64,000 bases of DNA, from assembly GCA_038049695.1 (NCBI GenBank), contig CP142459.1, positions 71,790,501-71,854,500 of the forward strand, read 5' to 3'. The notes under the pieces are model-generated. The model was not told the DNA's origin. It saw only the letters and a program-made list of their open reading frames with translations, and made no database searches. This document shows positions 24,571 through 35,517 of this stretch, piece after piece; the first letter of the stretch is position 1, and each line of letters starts with the position of its first letter. This DNA is from Cinnamomum chago. Lineage: Eukaryota > Streptophyta > Magnoliopsida > Laurales > Lauraceae. The position numbers and the translations under genes are program-made.

Positions 24571-26940
24571 GTATAATCTCTGTTTGGGCCTTTGAGGGGG
24601 TTTTGCAGTTTTGGATTATGAAGATTTAGGTTTTTCTATCTTTCATTCATCTTTGACATTATGAGGATTTAGGTTTTGCAGTTTTGTAGTTGGGTAGTGT
24701 AACTTATGGCCTTGTATTATTTGTTTTCCACCAATAATAGTCTTTGTGCGTAAGCTGAGAAACGGATACCATTTTGATGGTTGTGTCATGAATTTCCCCC
24801 TATGTTCTTACTTCCCTAATTGGCTAATCCCCATCAGGGCCCTATTTGGGTCATTGAAAACCAGTTGCCTTGCAATTAGTAGAAATCAGATTGTGCATAA
24901 TTTATGTGATTGCATATATTAAAAAGATCATGTGATTGCATCATGTACATAATTTATCAAACATCGCATATATATCCTCTTTCCTTCTTACTCCTACCTA
25001 ATATCAACTCTCTTTCACTTCTTCCCCATTTACTTTTTGAAATCATTTTTTTAAAACTAAAATAGAGATATGTCCTATAATGATACACCAATAGTTTTCC
25101 CTTAGTATGCAGGTTATAATGTATGGTTTGAAATACTACATAATTAAAATATTTGAGGCAAGGAAAGAATGACAAATTTGGGACAAGGATAGAATGTAAC
25201 GTAGTGTGTATTGTTACTTTACTTATCTTTGATAATAGTAATCTTTGTAAGTACGCACTAAAAAAAGATCATGCAGATTTACCAAAATAAATTGTACATT
25301 TCAAATTTTCATACACACACTCCCTTTACAAATTTTGTATTACAAATGTAGTTGGTTGCATGCTCGTGCTTAGCACGGGTTTTCTCTTCGCTGGTAAGTA
25401 GTTGATAGTAGTGTTGTGATTATCATTCAGCAATTAGTATTTGTTCATTTGAAATTGCATCAATGCCAAACCCCATTGTGATCATCATCATTTTTTTTTT
25501 TTTTTTATTACATGACTTGCTTGCAACCTCGTGGTTGAGGGACATGTGTATTTTTTAGATGTTGAGAAAAATGAACATAGTTGAACTATGGACAGTTTTC
25601 TACACCTCTAGTAAATTATGATCATCTATTGATTATAACACTTAATTTAATGGCATCATAGAATGTGGTAGTTAATTATACAATTTTATTTTGCTTTAAC
25701 ATTAGATACATCATACATTCTACATGAGTTTGAATTAGGCTGGTCCGAATTTATGGGAGACATCAGTCGATGAACAGATGTTACATACCATGTAGATGAA
25801 GGAAAATATAAGTGGCAGTGGGATCTACATGAGTTATAACTCAACATTATGGATGTTTCACCCCGACCCGATTTAACCCTAATTAGTACTAAATAAGTGT
25901 GTTTTAACTCAATTGATTGTGTTTAATAGTTAACTATGGTAATTAGTGTCTGTTAGTCTTTATAGTCAAGGTTAGTTGAGTATTGAATCTTGGATAGATG
26001 AGTGGGGATCGAGTTGACTCAATTGAGTTGAGTCATGGACCTTTTCGTAAATATGAGTTTTCGCATTTTGCATAGTTTGTATATCATTTTGGCACCATCA
26101 TGTGTAGTTTGATGAATACATCAATTTTCGTATTAGACCTTAATCCATTTGAGATGTTGTTGAATAATTGGACCCTCATTCGACTCAAATTAGAAATAAA
26201 CTATTCCTGGTGGACTTTCTTGCAAAAGTGCATTATTACCCTTTATACACATTCATCTCTATCTTTTCATTTCCTTTTCACTCTCCTTTCCTTTCTACTC
26301 TCTTTCTCTTCTTCTCTTTTCCTCCAATCACCAATCACTACTAAGAAGGTGAGTGCTTGTGCCTTGAGGACTAGAGAGCTCTTCATCTTCATCTTCTTCA
26401 TCTTCCTTCTTCCTTGTGAGCTAGAAGTTCTCTCCACCATTTCCCATTTCTTACAAATTCGGAGTACTTGGTAAGAGGTAGGCATCAAGCCCTTTTATTT
26501 AGGTTCTTGAGTTGGAAAAGAGTCAAAAGATTCATATTTGGACCAAGCATGCATATTCATTTCCTTTTTTCCATGTATTTTGTGATTAGGGTTTAGTAAT
26601 TGGGGGTTTTTGGTCCCTTTTGAACCAAGAGTGTGAGGAAGATTAATAAAGCTCTATTTGAGGCAAGTATAAGCACTAATTTGGAATTTCATATTATTAT
26701 TTTCATTGATTCAAAGAAATCTTTCCTTTATGATTTTATTTCTTATTACAAGTGGGTTTGAGTCTTTTATTTAATTTGGGTCATAATGGAATGATGAATG
26801 GAAGGAAGGATTATATGGTGCGTATGTGATGAATGGGAGCATGAAGGCTCCATCCTCTTTTGTAGGTTTAGTGGTGAAAGGAGAAGTGGAGATGGTGGGA
26901 AACGAAATAGAGGAGAATTCCGAAGTCAGGAATTCTAGAC

Positions 26941-27165
26941 AGTTCGCTCGAGCGATCTGGACACTTCGCTCGAGCGAACCTTCTTCTGAAGCTTGGGGTC
27001 GAGCGATCAAAATAAATCGCTCTAACGTTTACCTCTCTGGAATGAGTCCGCTCGAGCGAACCTGGGTTCGCTCAAGTGACCTCACCTCCTGAAGACAACG
27101 TTCAAGCAAACAAATAAGACGCGTGAGCGAGTAAACCTCTGGAAGGGGTCCGCTCGAGCGAACCC
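26941..27165. repeat. Cluster of CGCTCGAGCG palindromes
   Basis: TTCGCTCGAGCGA, CTTCGCTCGAGCGAA, CCGCTCGAGCGAA (about 27048 and 27149), GGTCGAGCGA and partial copies GTTCGCTCAAGTGA and GTGAGCGAG fall within about 220 bases. The best copies are 12-14-base perfect palindromes around an XhoI site. Confidence 0.85.
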
Positions 27166-28554
27166 GATGCTGTAACTGAACCCTTTTTGACCCAATTCTA
27201 AGGTGAATTGTCACCCTTAACCTATCATAACCCATCTTAAATGTCCAAAAAGGATAATTAAGGTGCTTTCCCTATTCCATAGGAATTTAGGAATCTATTT
27301 AATTTTATGATCATGAAATGGAACCATTAACCTTTAGAATTGGACCAATGGATATTTATTAGTCCAACATTATGCCATGAAATTTAACATGATTCTTAAT
27401 TAGTGACACCGAATAAAGTAGTAAAGGTTGACTTTCCTAATTTACCTTGTATTGGATAGTGAAGGACTAAAATCAATAGTATAATATAGTATTGGTTAGT
27501 AAAATACCTTGATTCCTTAAACCTATTGCATTTCTTATTGGAGTACACTTCATTATTAATATCAAATCATATTTATTTAAATTGTTGCATTATAAATACT
27601 CCTTGAGGTCCAATTGTTTATACTCAATTCGTAACTCCAGTGTGTATACCAATTCATTATTCATTGAAATACAGAGTGAGTGAGTAGGATGATATGTGAA
27701 TGTGATTCAATTTGATTATGGATAAGAAAATAGAAACTCACTCAAACCCGACTATAATTCGATTTGCATTTGATTCGATTGAGTCGGCACTACTTAGTTT
27801 CGACCTTGTGATACTCGACGGGGTTACACTTGATTTAGTTATGTAAGACTACTACAGTAAGTCATATGGAGTACCGGAACTCCAGACCCGGGTAGCCAGC
27901 GAGCCTTTGGCCGGGCCGCTGGTGACATCCCAACTAGATTTGCTCTCTAATTGAGAGCATGAGCTTAATGTAGTAGCCAATTAGTGTGTTTTCATTTTAA
28001 TTGATTCAAATTGCATAAATTATTCATTTTACACAACTTGCCTAGTTAATACTTATTATTGGTTTCTAGCAATTGATTCATCTCAAATTCAAATTGATAC
28101 ATTATGTAATTTCCTACTAATACCTGTACTTGCTTAATTGTCATATTAATGGTACTACTCTTGGTGTCACAGTCACAGATTCAGCATCCGATCCCGAGGA
28201 GATTAAAGAGGGAGCGAAGGTTACCGACGAGGTACCTTCAGGATTAGAAGAATGGCCCGAGCTAGGGCCAACATAGAATTCTCCTTCCTCGGAGTGCGCG
28301 GATGAATATTTTGAAGTTTATTAGTTCGTGTGGCCAGCCCCTTTTTGTGTGGGCCACACTCACTACAAGAAATATAGGCTGTTGCGACGAAATTTGATGA
28401 CGAATTTTTTTTGTCTTAAAAGAACACCCAAAGAGGACGAAATATAAATTTTGTCATTTGTTTTCATTTTTTTCAAAAGTATAGGAGACGAAAACAAAAT
28501 TTCGTATGCAAAAATAAGGCGCCAACTTCATTTGTGTTGGCGCCAGTTATTTTA

Positions 28555-29165
28555 GCTCATTGGATACGAACATTTTTGTCACAAAAGATATATTTTTTTT
28601 TGTGACGAACGTAATTCGTCACCAATAAGGATAAGTTATGGAAGACGAACATATTTCGTCACCAAAATAAGGCGTCAATTTCATTTGCGTTGGCACAAAT
28701 TATTTCAGCTCATTGGAGACGAACATTTTTGTCACAAAATATAATTTATTTTTGCGACGAACGTAATTCGTCACTAATAAGGATAAGTTATGGAAGACGA
28801 ACATATTTCGTTACTAAAATAAGGCGCCAATTTCATTTGCTTTGGCGCAAATTATTTTAGCTCATTGGAGACGAACATTTTTGTCACAAAATATAATTTG
28901 TTTTAGTGACGAACATAATTCGTCACTATTAAGGATAAGTTATGGAAGATGAAAATATTTGGTCACCAAAATAAGGCGCTAATTTCATTTGCATTGGCGC
29001 GAATTATTTTAGCTCATTGGAGACGAACATTTTTGTCACAAAATATAGTTTATTTTTGCAACGAACGTAATTCGTCACTACTAAGGATAAGTTATGGAAG
29101 ACGAAAATATTTCGGCCAACAAAATAAAGCGCCAATTTCATTTGCGGTGGCACCAATTTCATTCG
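28555..29165. repeat. 152-bp subterminal tandem array of the inner CACTA
   Basis: GGATAAGTTATGGAAGA recurs at 28629, 28781, 28933 and 29085, a constant 152-bp step. Each unit carries the words GACGAACATTTTTGTCAC, AACGTAATTCGTCAC and GGCGC-AATTTCATTTGC. Such subterminal arrays are the usual binding region for CACTA transposase. Confidence 0.92.
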
Positions 29166-29672
29166 CACTTGAGCCTATTCCTCTCTTATAAGTATTGCTT
29201 TGGAAAAGCCTTTAAAATGATTAAAATGGGCCCCCCCAGGCCCTAACGTCCATCCCCCCTCCCCAATCCAACGCCCATTTTTCAAAACCCATTTCCCCCT
29301 TTGTCCCTCCATCTATCCCGGTCTCTCATTTCCAAAACCCTTTTCCCCCTTTTCCAAAATCCTTTTCCAGAAGAGGAGAGAAGAAAATTTTTCCCCATTT
29401 TCCAAAACCCTTTTCCAACATCTCCCACCCATCTCTCAGGCAGCAGCCCCATGGCCCATTGGCCCCCATCAATCATCATCATCCTCCATCAACACACGCA
29501 GTGCAGACCCATCCCTGATCGGTGATCCCTCTCATCTCTACTTCTCTCAGTCTCTCTCGCCTAGAACTCCCAGGCGCAGCCACCATTACCAATCACCATC
29601 ATCTGCGCCCATCATCCTCCATCCAGGAGTCCGCCACCGCCAGGTACACCTACCTCTCTCAGTCTCTGCTAC

Positions 29673-30589
29673 TGTGAGAACTTGGTCCGGGCGGTACTCT
29701 TAACCACGGGGCGTAGCGTGTCAACCACGGGCTTCAAACGGTGAATCTCCGTTAGCCCGCATCAGGAATATCTAAGTCCTGACCTTGGGCTTATAAGTCA
29801 AACCCCGTGTTAACTTAGCATGAGGCTTTTTAAAACCGTGGGGCCCCGAAAATCGAAAGAACTCCGAAGTTAAACGTGCTCAGGCGAGAGCAGTACTAGG
29901 ATGGGTGACCTCTTGGGAATTCCTCGCGCGTGCACGTGGGCCAAAGTGGATAATTTCATGCTGAGTTAGGCGGGGCTGTGACAGTTGGTATCAGAGCCGT
30001 GTGGGGGAGAATGTGGGATCTTGGTTTGGGCGGTACCTTTAACCACGGGGCGTAGCATGTCAACCACGAGCTTCAAACGGTGAGTCTCCGTTAGCCCGCA
30101 TCGAAAAAATCTAAGTCCTGACCTTGGGCTTATAAGTCAAACCCCGTATTAACTTAGCCAGAGGCTTTTTAAAACCGTGCGGTCCCGGAAATTGTAAGAA
30201 CTCCGAAGTTAAGCGTGCTCGGGCGGGAGTAGTACTAAGATGGGTGACCTCTTGGGAAGTCCTCGCGCGTGCACGTGCCCCAAATCGGACAATTTCATGC
30301 TGAGTTGGGCGGGGCTGTGACAGTTGGTATCAGAGCCGAGGACGACTCTATTTCTAATGTGGGAGAATGTGAGATCTTGGTCCGGGCGGTACCCTTAACC
30401 ACGGGAGTAGCGTGTCAACCACGGGCTTCAAACAGTGAGTCTCCGTTAGCCCGCATCGAAAATATCCAAGTCCTGACCTTGGGCTTATAAGTCAAACCTC
30501 GTATTAACTTAGCATGAAGCCTTCTATAACCGTGCGGTCCCGAAAATCGTAAGAACTCCGAAGTTAAGTGTGCTCGAGCGGGGGCAGTA
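29673..30589 (+). mobile_element. Cassandra TRIM retrotransposon, three-LTR form
   Basis: Order: LTR1 29673-29983, 28-bp spacer, LTR2 30012-30322, 45-bp spacer, LTR3 30368-30589 (truncated). Complete LTRs are 311 bp, start TGTGAGA or TGTGGGA and end GGGGCTGTGACA. Each spacer begins GTTGGTATCAGAGCC, the initiator-Met tRNA primer-binding site. The LTRs contain a 5S rRNA-like block, which is diagnostic of Cassandra. No coding capacity exists, as expected for a TRIM. Two complete LTRs plus a third, broken one indicate an unequal-recombination tandem form. The right end is lost where CACTA sequence resumes. Confidence 0.9.
29858..29935 (+). other. 5S rRNA-like block in Cassandra LTR1
   Basis: AGAACTCCGAAGTTAA, GCGAGAGCAGTACTAGGATG and GGGTGACCTCTTGGGAA correspond to the internal control region (A box to C box) of 5S rRNA. 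Parallel blocks lie in LTR2 (about 30197-30274) and, cut short, in LTR3. This is not a 5S gene: the 5' third of the rRNA is degenerate and the block is embedded in an LTR. Confidence 0.88.
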
Positions 30590-32978
30590 ATTATTTCGTC
30601 TCTATTTCTTATGTTTATGACAAAATATTTTTGTCTCTAATTTCTTCCCTTAATGAAAAAATATTTTGTCACTAATTACTTACAAGTATGTTTCCAACAG
30701 TGTATTGGAGACAAAAAAAAATCGTCACAAATTTATCTTTTTCAATGACGAATTTTTTTTCCGTCTCCAATACCTTTTAGTGACAAGGCTTTGGCAAGAA
30801 AACGGGTGACGAAAAATTTTCGTCATAATTAGTTTTGATGACGAAATATGTACATTTTGGGACAAACTTGTGTCATCCTTAAACCCCAAATTTCTTGTAG
30901 TGACTTAGTTTTAGTTACACTTTTTTTTTATACTTTTGGCAACATTGTATAAAGCTCATTTTATACCCTCTTTTGTTAAACACTGTTTATATTTGTATAA
31001 TCTTTTTATGTTTAAACTTTAATGTTAAATGGACTGAATGAGAATTGATACCCTCATGGGAATGAAATATAGATTTATGTGTCCTAGTGAGTTCTTACTC
31101 ACATGTATGGAAAGTTGTTCCTCTCATTCGTGTGTTGTTTCTGGCTCGAAACAGGTACAACATGCGGGAGTACGTGTGACACACCTCGGAGATTACCCTA
31201 GGCCAGGGTGATTTGGGACCGGGATGCGACGATAGACATTTATGCAGCTATTCATTTTGCTATATGTGAAGAATATCAACTAAAGAGGTACTATTTCATT
31301 TTGCAGGCTCTCATTTGGATTCATATGACAAAGAAATTGTTTGGAGCATACGGAAAGAACAAAGAGGTACTAATTTTTCATGATAATGTCTATTAATTTT
31401 TTCTTCTTCCAACTTGAAATCTAGTTTTATTAACATAACATTGAAAATACCATTGAATTTTCATCTCTCTACCATCTGTAATATGTGCATGTGTCAGATT
31501 TCATTTTCATATGGAGTGTGTGGATAACTACTTTATGGCACATTGGCACTAATGGTTGATATCTCCCCATTCTGCCAAAGGCTTGAGGCACCCTGCCTCC
31601 TATAAGAACTTTTGATGTCCCTACGGCACAGGAAAAGATACTTCAGATATTTTGATGCAAGTCAATAACACAGCATTTTGCCAATTATATCAAACTACCA
31701 TGTCGGCTATAGCTCAATTTTGACTTATTCCTTTTCATAAATCAATTGAGGCTTACTTTCATGTGAATGTCATCTATATTAACACAATATTACATATGTT
31801 CTATGAAATAGATACAGGCTTAATGTAGCCACTATAACGAACGGTTACTGGTAGGAGTTGAAATGAGATGGGTTAGTGTCATATGGGGAGTTTGCACAGT
31901 ATCTCAAAGGTGATATGCCTGGTGCAGTTCTAAGATGCCAAAAATGTTTTTCTGTTGTAGCCCCAACACATTGAGTTACATGACCCATACCTACATATTC
32001 AATGCCAGGCAGAAATTGGAGAAGAATGATATTGCTTCACAACAAGTGCAAGAGCTCTGCAGAAGTAACAAAATCTTCCATCTTACTGTGGGTGTGAGGG
32101 ATGTTGTAGTTTAAAAGTTTTTTGAGGATTTTCAGGCCTTTATAACATGTGTTGAATGAAGCATGTCGTAGTTTAAAAGTTTTATTGTTTAGTGTTGAAT
32201 GAGGATTTGAAAACACAGAAGTTCATTAATATAGTGCTTTACTTTCAGACAATAATAGAGAATGATGGTTGAACTTTGAAATTTTTGTGGAGAAACTAAA
32301 ATCATAGAAATAAATAAATAAATAAAACCACTATGGTGGTGCTTTTGCTTTTCAAATATTGAAGATGTGTTGACTGTTTTTATATGAATATGCATGCATA
32401 TATGCTTATATGTTTATAATTAATTTTGGTATCTCATAAATTCAAAATGTAATATCTTACTTTTTGCCCTGGGCTAAGTACGGGGCGTTGTTGCTAGTTT
32501 ATTGTTACTTGTATTCTGATGGTGTTCTTTTTTGGTTTTGCAGATTGATTTTGGATTTTATTGTGCTGGCTGCGGGCTCTTAGGGATTACTTTTTTTATT
32601 TTGATCATAGACATTTGTATATGTTAAAGATTTTTGGAAATTATCAAGTAGTAATATTTGTGTATTTTAGATATTTGTGGGTTTATTTTGGTCTATGGAT
32701 GTAGGATATTTGGTTGTGGATAATATTTTCGCTTTGTTAATGAATCTATTTTAAATTGGGTTGTGCATCAAGTTTGGTGGTTTGAACAGGTATTCAATTT
32801 TTTTTTGTGGTATATAGGGATAAATGAAAATTTAATTTAAATAATAATAATAATAATAATCTTTCCCTACGCACCAGCCTGCGTTGCAAAAAAGAAAATT
32901 TATTACAACATTTCCCGACATGATTTGCGCGTCGGCAAAGTTACATTTCCCAACATGTTAGCCCAAAGATATAGTGCA

Positions 32979-33262
32979 TCCCCAACGCATTGATAGCGTC
33001 GGCTATTTCATATATTCCCAACGCATTGGTAGCGTTGGTTATTTCATGCATTCCCAACGCATTGGTAGCGTTGGCTATTTCTTGAATTTCAAACGCTTAA
33101 TCATCTTCGGCCATTACTACGAATTCCCAACGCACTACGAGTATCGTCCATTACTAGGAATTTTCAACCCACTACAAGCGTCGGCTATTACAATGAATTC
33201 TCAACGCGCTGTCAGCGTCGGCCATTACTAGGAACTCCCAACGCGCTGCCAGCGTTGACAAA
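32979..33262. repeat. 36-bp subterminal tandem array of the outer CACTA
   Basis: CCCAACGCATTGGTAGCGTT recurs with a 36-bp step (33017, 33053, 33089 and on), about eight copies that diverge toward the right. Because 36 is a multiple of three, it yields a repetitive open frame that is not a gene. Confidence 0.88.
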
Positions 33263-33494
33263 TATAGTTTTCAAATCAAGAAAGTTGGACTTTTTGCTGA
33301 CGTATTGGCCGACGCTGCAGTACATTGGCAAATTGTACAGGGATATTCCGACACAGTTAAAATAGCGTCGGTTATGGATTTGGCAACACGTGAATGCCGA
33401 CGTACTGAAATGCGTTGTGAAATATTTTGCCGACACAAAACCCACCTTTCCGGACGCAATGACTGTGTTAGCAAAACTGTGTTTTGTTGTAGTG

Positions 33495-35054
33495 ATATGT
33501 GGGTCATTTTGGTGTCGAAATGCATCAATCTTTTTTTCTTGGATGGTTTTTTTTTTTTTTTTTCTAAATCATCTTGATGATTGCTCTATAAGAGAGATGG
33601 GAAATCTAAATTATCTAGATATTTCAGCATTTGCAGTCGCACTTTATTAGATAATTTCGGCTAGGACGCACAAAGACGTTTGGATGAGAATCAGTGTCAA
33701 CTATATTCTCTACAAGCAATAAGAATTCCTGTGTAACTCATAATGGAGCACACTTAATGAAAATTTAAGCTATTTAAAATAAATATTCTTGTTGTGAATG
33801 TGGTATCCATAAATTTTAATCTAAGTAGAAGTTGGCCCATCTTCTTCATCTCTCTGTTTCTGTTTTTCTTCTCCTCTACTAACTCTCTCCACCTCCTTTT
33901 CTTCTCTCTCAGGGTTTTTTTTTTTTTTTTTTTTTCTATCTACTCTTCTCAGTCCCACTTTCTCTACACATCTTATCCTCCGAACCAAACACGACCTCAC
34001 CCACTGTCTCCTCATCCATTCCATCGTCTCTTTCCCATATCTCTCACTCACCATCCTCTCACACCCCTGATACCACCACTCGTATTAAGAAAAACGACCG
34101 ATTCAATTCTATCCGGTTTACGCTAGAAGGCAAAGGAGAGAAGGTTATGTTTGGGTGTGGATTTTTTGCCCTTTGGTGAGGGAAATATGATAGCCCATTG
34201 GTGAGGGAAAGTGACTGCTCGCCCTGGGCCTCTTACCCTTGGCGTGAGGGTAGGTTTACAATCAATGGGGGTTAGAGTTAATCAACAATTTAAATGAGTC
34301 AAAGTGGGTCTCACTGTGAAGATTCCGGTGACCTGGGGCACTGCTAAAGACACGCACCGTACCTTTGACACAAATGGATTTTGATAAGGGCCAGGTGGAT
34401 TTGTACCAAAGACTTGGATTAAAGCTTCAAGGGATTTCTCTTTGCTTTCTTTGGACTTAATAATCCTTGTATGGATAAGTCCTTCTCATAGCAAATGCGG
34501 TAACGACATACTAGTCCACTCGGAAGAGGTATGTGAAGTCGCAGTTATGTTAAGCCCTGAGTGGACCACCGAGATACTCACCATATCCCAAAAAAATAAG
34601 TGACCTATGTATGATCCAAGTAATTGCCAACATTCAACACTCTCTCTCTGACTCTCTCTCTGCCATATAAAAAATAAATAAAAAATAAGTGACCTATGTA
34701 TGTTCGAAGTAATTGCCAACATTCAACACACTCTCTCTCTGTGTGTGTGTGTGTGAGACATATATATATATATAAAAAAACAATCGAAATGACAAATGCA
34801 ACTAAGGTGTGAAAGCAAAATCTTATTTATTATACGCTAACATAAGTTTTGCAGAAAGATGAGTGCTCCTACTCATACCAGCACAACCATTCATAAACAT
34901 GCATGTTACATCCACCTGCTTATGCACTAACACCACCTTATAAACACGATTCACCAAGATATCCTAGTAAGCTTCTTATCTTCTTCCTCATAATATATAG
35001 AGTCACCGACATCTCCATATACTGTTCCTGGTGTACATTACTGGTTTGTGGTGT
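33495..35054. other. Intergenic, no gene seen
   Basis: Contains pyrimidine-rich stretches (33840-34060) that read as low-complexity frames, a tandem pair at 34591-34741 followed by a short TG/TA microsatellite, and otherwise unremarkable DNA. The end of this stretch is the probable 3' UTR of the PROPEP-like gene. Confidence 0.5.
34591..34741. repeat. 89-bp tandem duplication
   Basis: AAGTGACCTATGTATG and GTAATTGCCAACATTCAACA occur in both copies (34591-34650 and 34680-34741), each followed by a CTCTCT run. Confidence 0.85.
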
Positions 35055-35210
35055 TTAGTTGGTCTGCCCTCCTCTCCCAGGGTCTATGGATGGACTAGTA
35101 GGCCTTCTAGATACCGCCAAAGTTGTCGTCAAAGACGTGGATATGCTTCTTATCATGGCTACGTCTTCCTGTTGAATGCATGAAATTTAGAGAGAGAGTG
35201 ATAGGGGGGA

Positions 35211-35286
<76 letters not shown>

Positions 35287-35517
35287 TACATTGTTTTTCT
35301 TATCTTCCTCTTCTTTCTTAGGATCATTATTGAAGAAAGAATCCAAACAAAAGCACCCAATTAATGCTTTTATAGCAAGCTCAAGGCAGTAGCATGGTGA
35401 TGTTGTTGTCTTGGATGTGAGATCCTTTGCAGAAGTCTCTTCCATAAAATGAATCTCTTCCTCTCCCTCTTCTTTCTCCTTGTGCAACATAAGAACTTCT
35501 CCTGAAAGTGTCCTCAT
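35055..35517 (-). CDS. PROPEP: PROPEP-like plant elicitor peptide precursor, two exons
   Basis: Exon 1 is 35290-35517 and exon 2 is 35055-35168. The 121-nt intron has AAT|GTAAGA and CAACAG|GAA borders, and the join is in phase. The product is 113 aa. There is no signal peptide, as in known PROPEPs. An amphipathic, Cys-containing segment CYCLELAIKALIGCFCLDSF (about 43-62) and an acidic/basic stretch KKEEEDKKNNEDV follow, in the positions known from PROPEP1. The C-terminus RRPTSPSIDPGRGGQTN matches the Pep signature. Its last eight residues PGRGGQTN agree with SGRPGQHN of AtPep1 at six positions, including the critical Gly and the terminal Asn. Known Peps are released on damage and sensed by PEPR receptor kinases. 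The start Met is the first after an in-frame TGA. Expression is unproven. Confidence 0.85.
35221..35283. repeat. (AG)31 microsatellite inside the PROPEP-like intron
   Basis: An uninterrupted 63-base AG run fills just over half of the 121-nt intron. On the gene strand it is CT-rich and begins six bases after the donor, so the intron is almost entirely pyrimidine repeat. Confidence 0.97.

Larger units (their letters stand above)
28361..30902. mobile_element. Inner CACTA element, non-autonomous, perfect TSD
   Basis: The left end is CACTACAAGAAATATAGG. The right end is ATTTCTTGTAGTG, so a 13-base terminal repeat (CACTACAAGAAAT) is present. The target duplication ACT is perfect (28358-28360 and 30903-30905). 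Subterminal regions contain many GACGAA and TTCGTC words, including a 152-bp tandem array. The interior holds a GC-rich leader-like stretch (29221-29643, ending CCGCCAG before GTACACC) and a Cassandra TRIM. No transposase is present. Confidence 0.88.
25854..31231 (+). mobile_element. LTR-like insertion (large solo LTR or LARD-like), split by a CACTA
   Basis: Starts TGTTTCACCCCGACCCG and ends near GGGACCGGGATGCGACG. Similar TGTTACACCCCGACCC starts are common in plant LTR elements. The flanks ATGGA (25849-25853) and ATAGA (31232-31236) agree at four of five positions. Without the inner CACTA it is about 2.8 kb. It has no recognisable gag or pol and carries a cluster of TCGCTCGAGCGA palindromes. 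The identity and right end are inferred. Confidence 0.45.
23284..33494. mobile_element. CACTA (En/Spm-type) element, old, hosting nested insertions
   Basis: The left end is CACTACAACAAACTGTAC. The complement of the right end is CACTACAACAAAACACAG, giving a 12-bp perfect terminal repeat with the CACTA signature. Both ends carry subterminal repeats with the same CGACGC/GCGTTGGCAAAA vocabulary (23300-23900 and 32960-33494). No transposase is recognisable, so the element is non-autonomous or gutted. The 3-bp flanks (CAT left, ATA right) do not match, so the two ends may have mutated or may come from related elements. About half of its length is later insertions. Confidence 0.65.

Noticed and set aside
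29858-30590. 5S rRNA genes in tandem
   Set aside because: Only the internal promoter part is well kept, and the blocks sit in LTRs followed by primer-binding sites, so they are Cassandra LTRs.
32974-33231. Open frame with 12-residue repeats (QRIGSVGYF...)
   Set aside because: It is the translation of the 36-bp CACTA subterminal repeat; 36 is divisible by three, so the frame stays open by chance.
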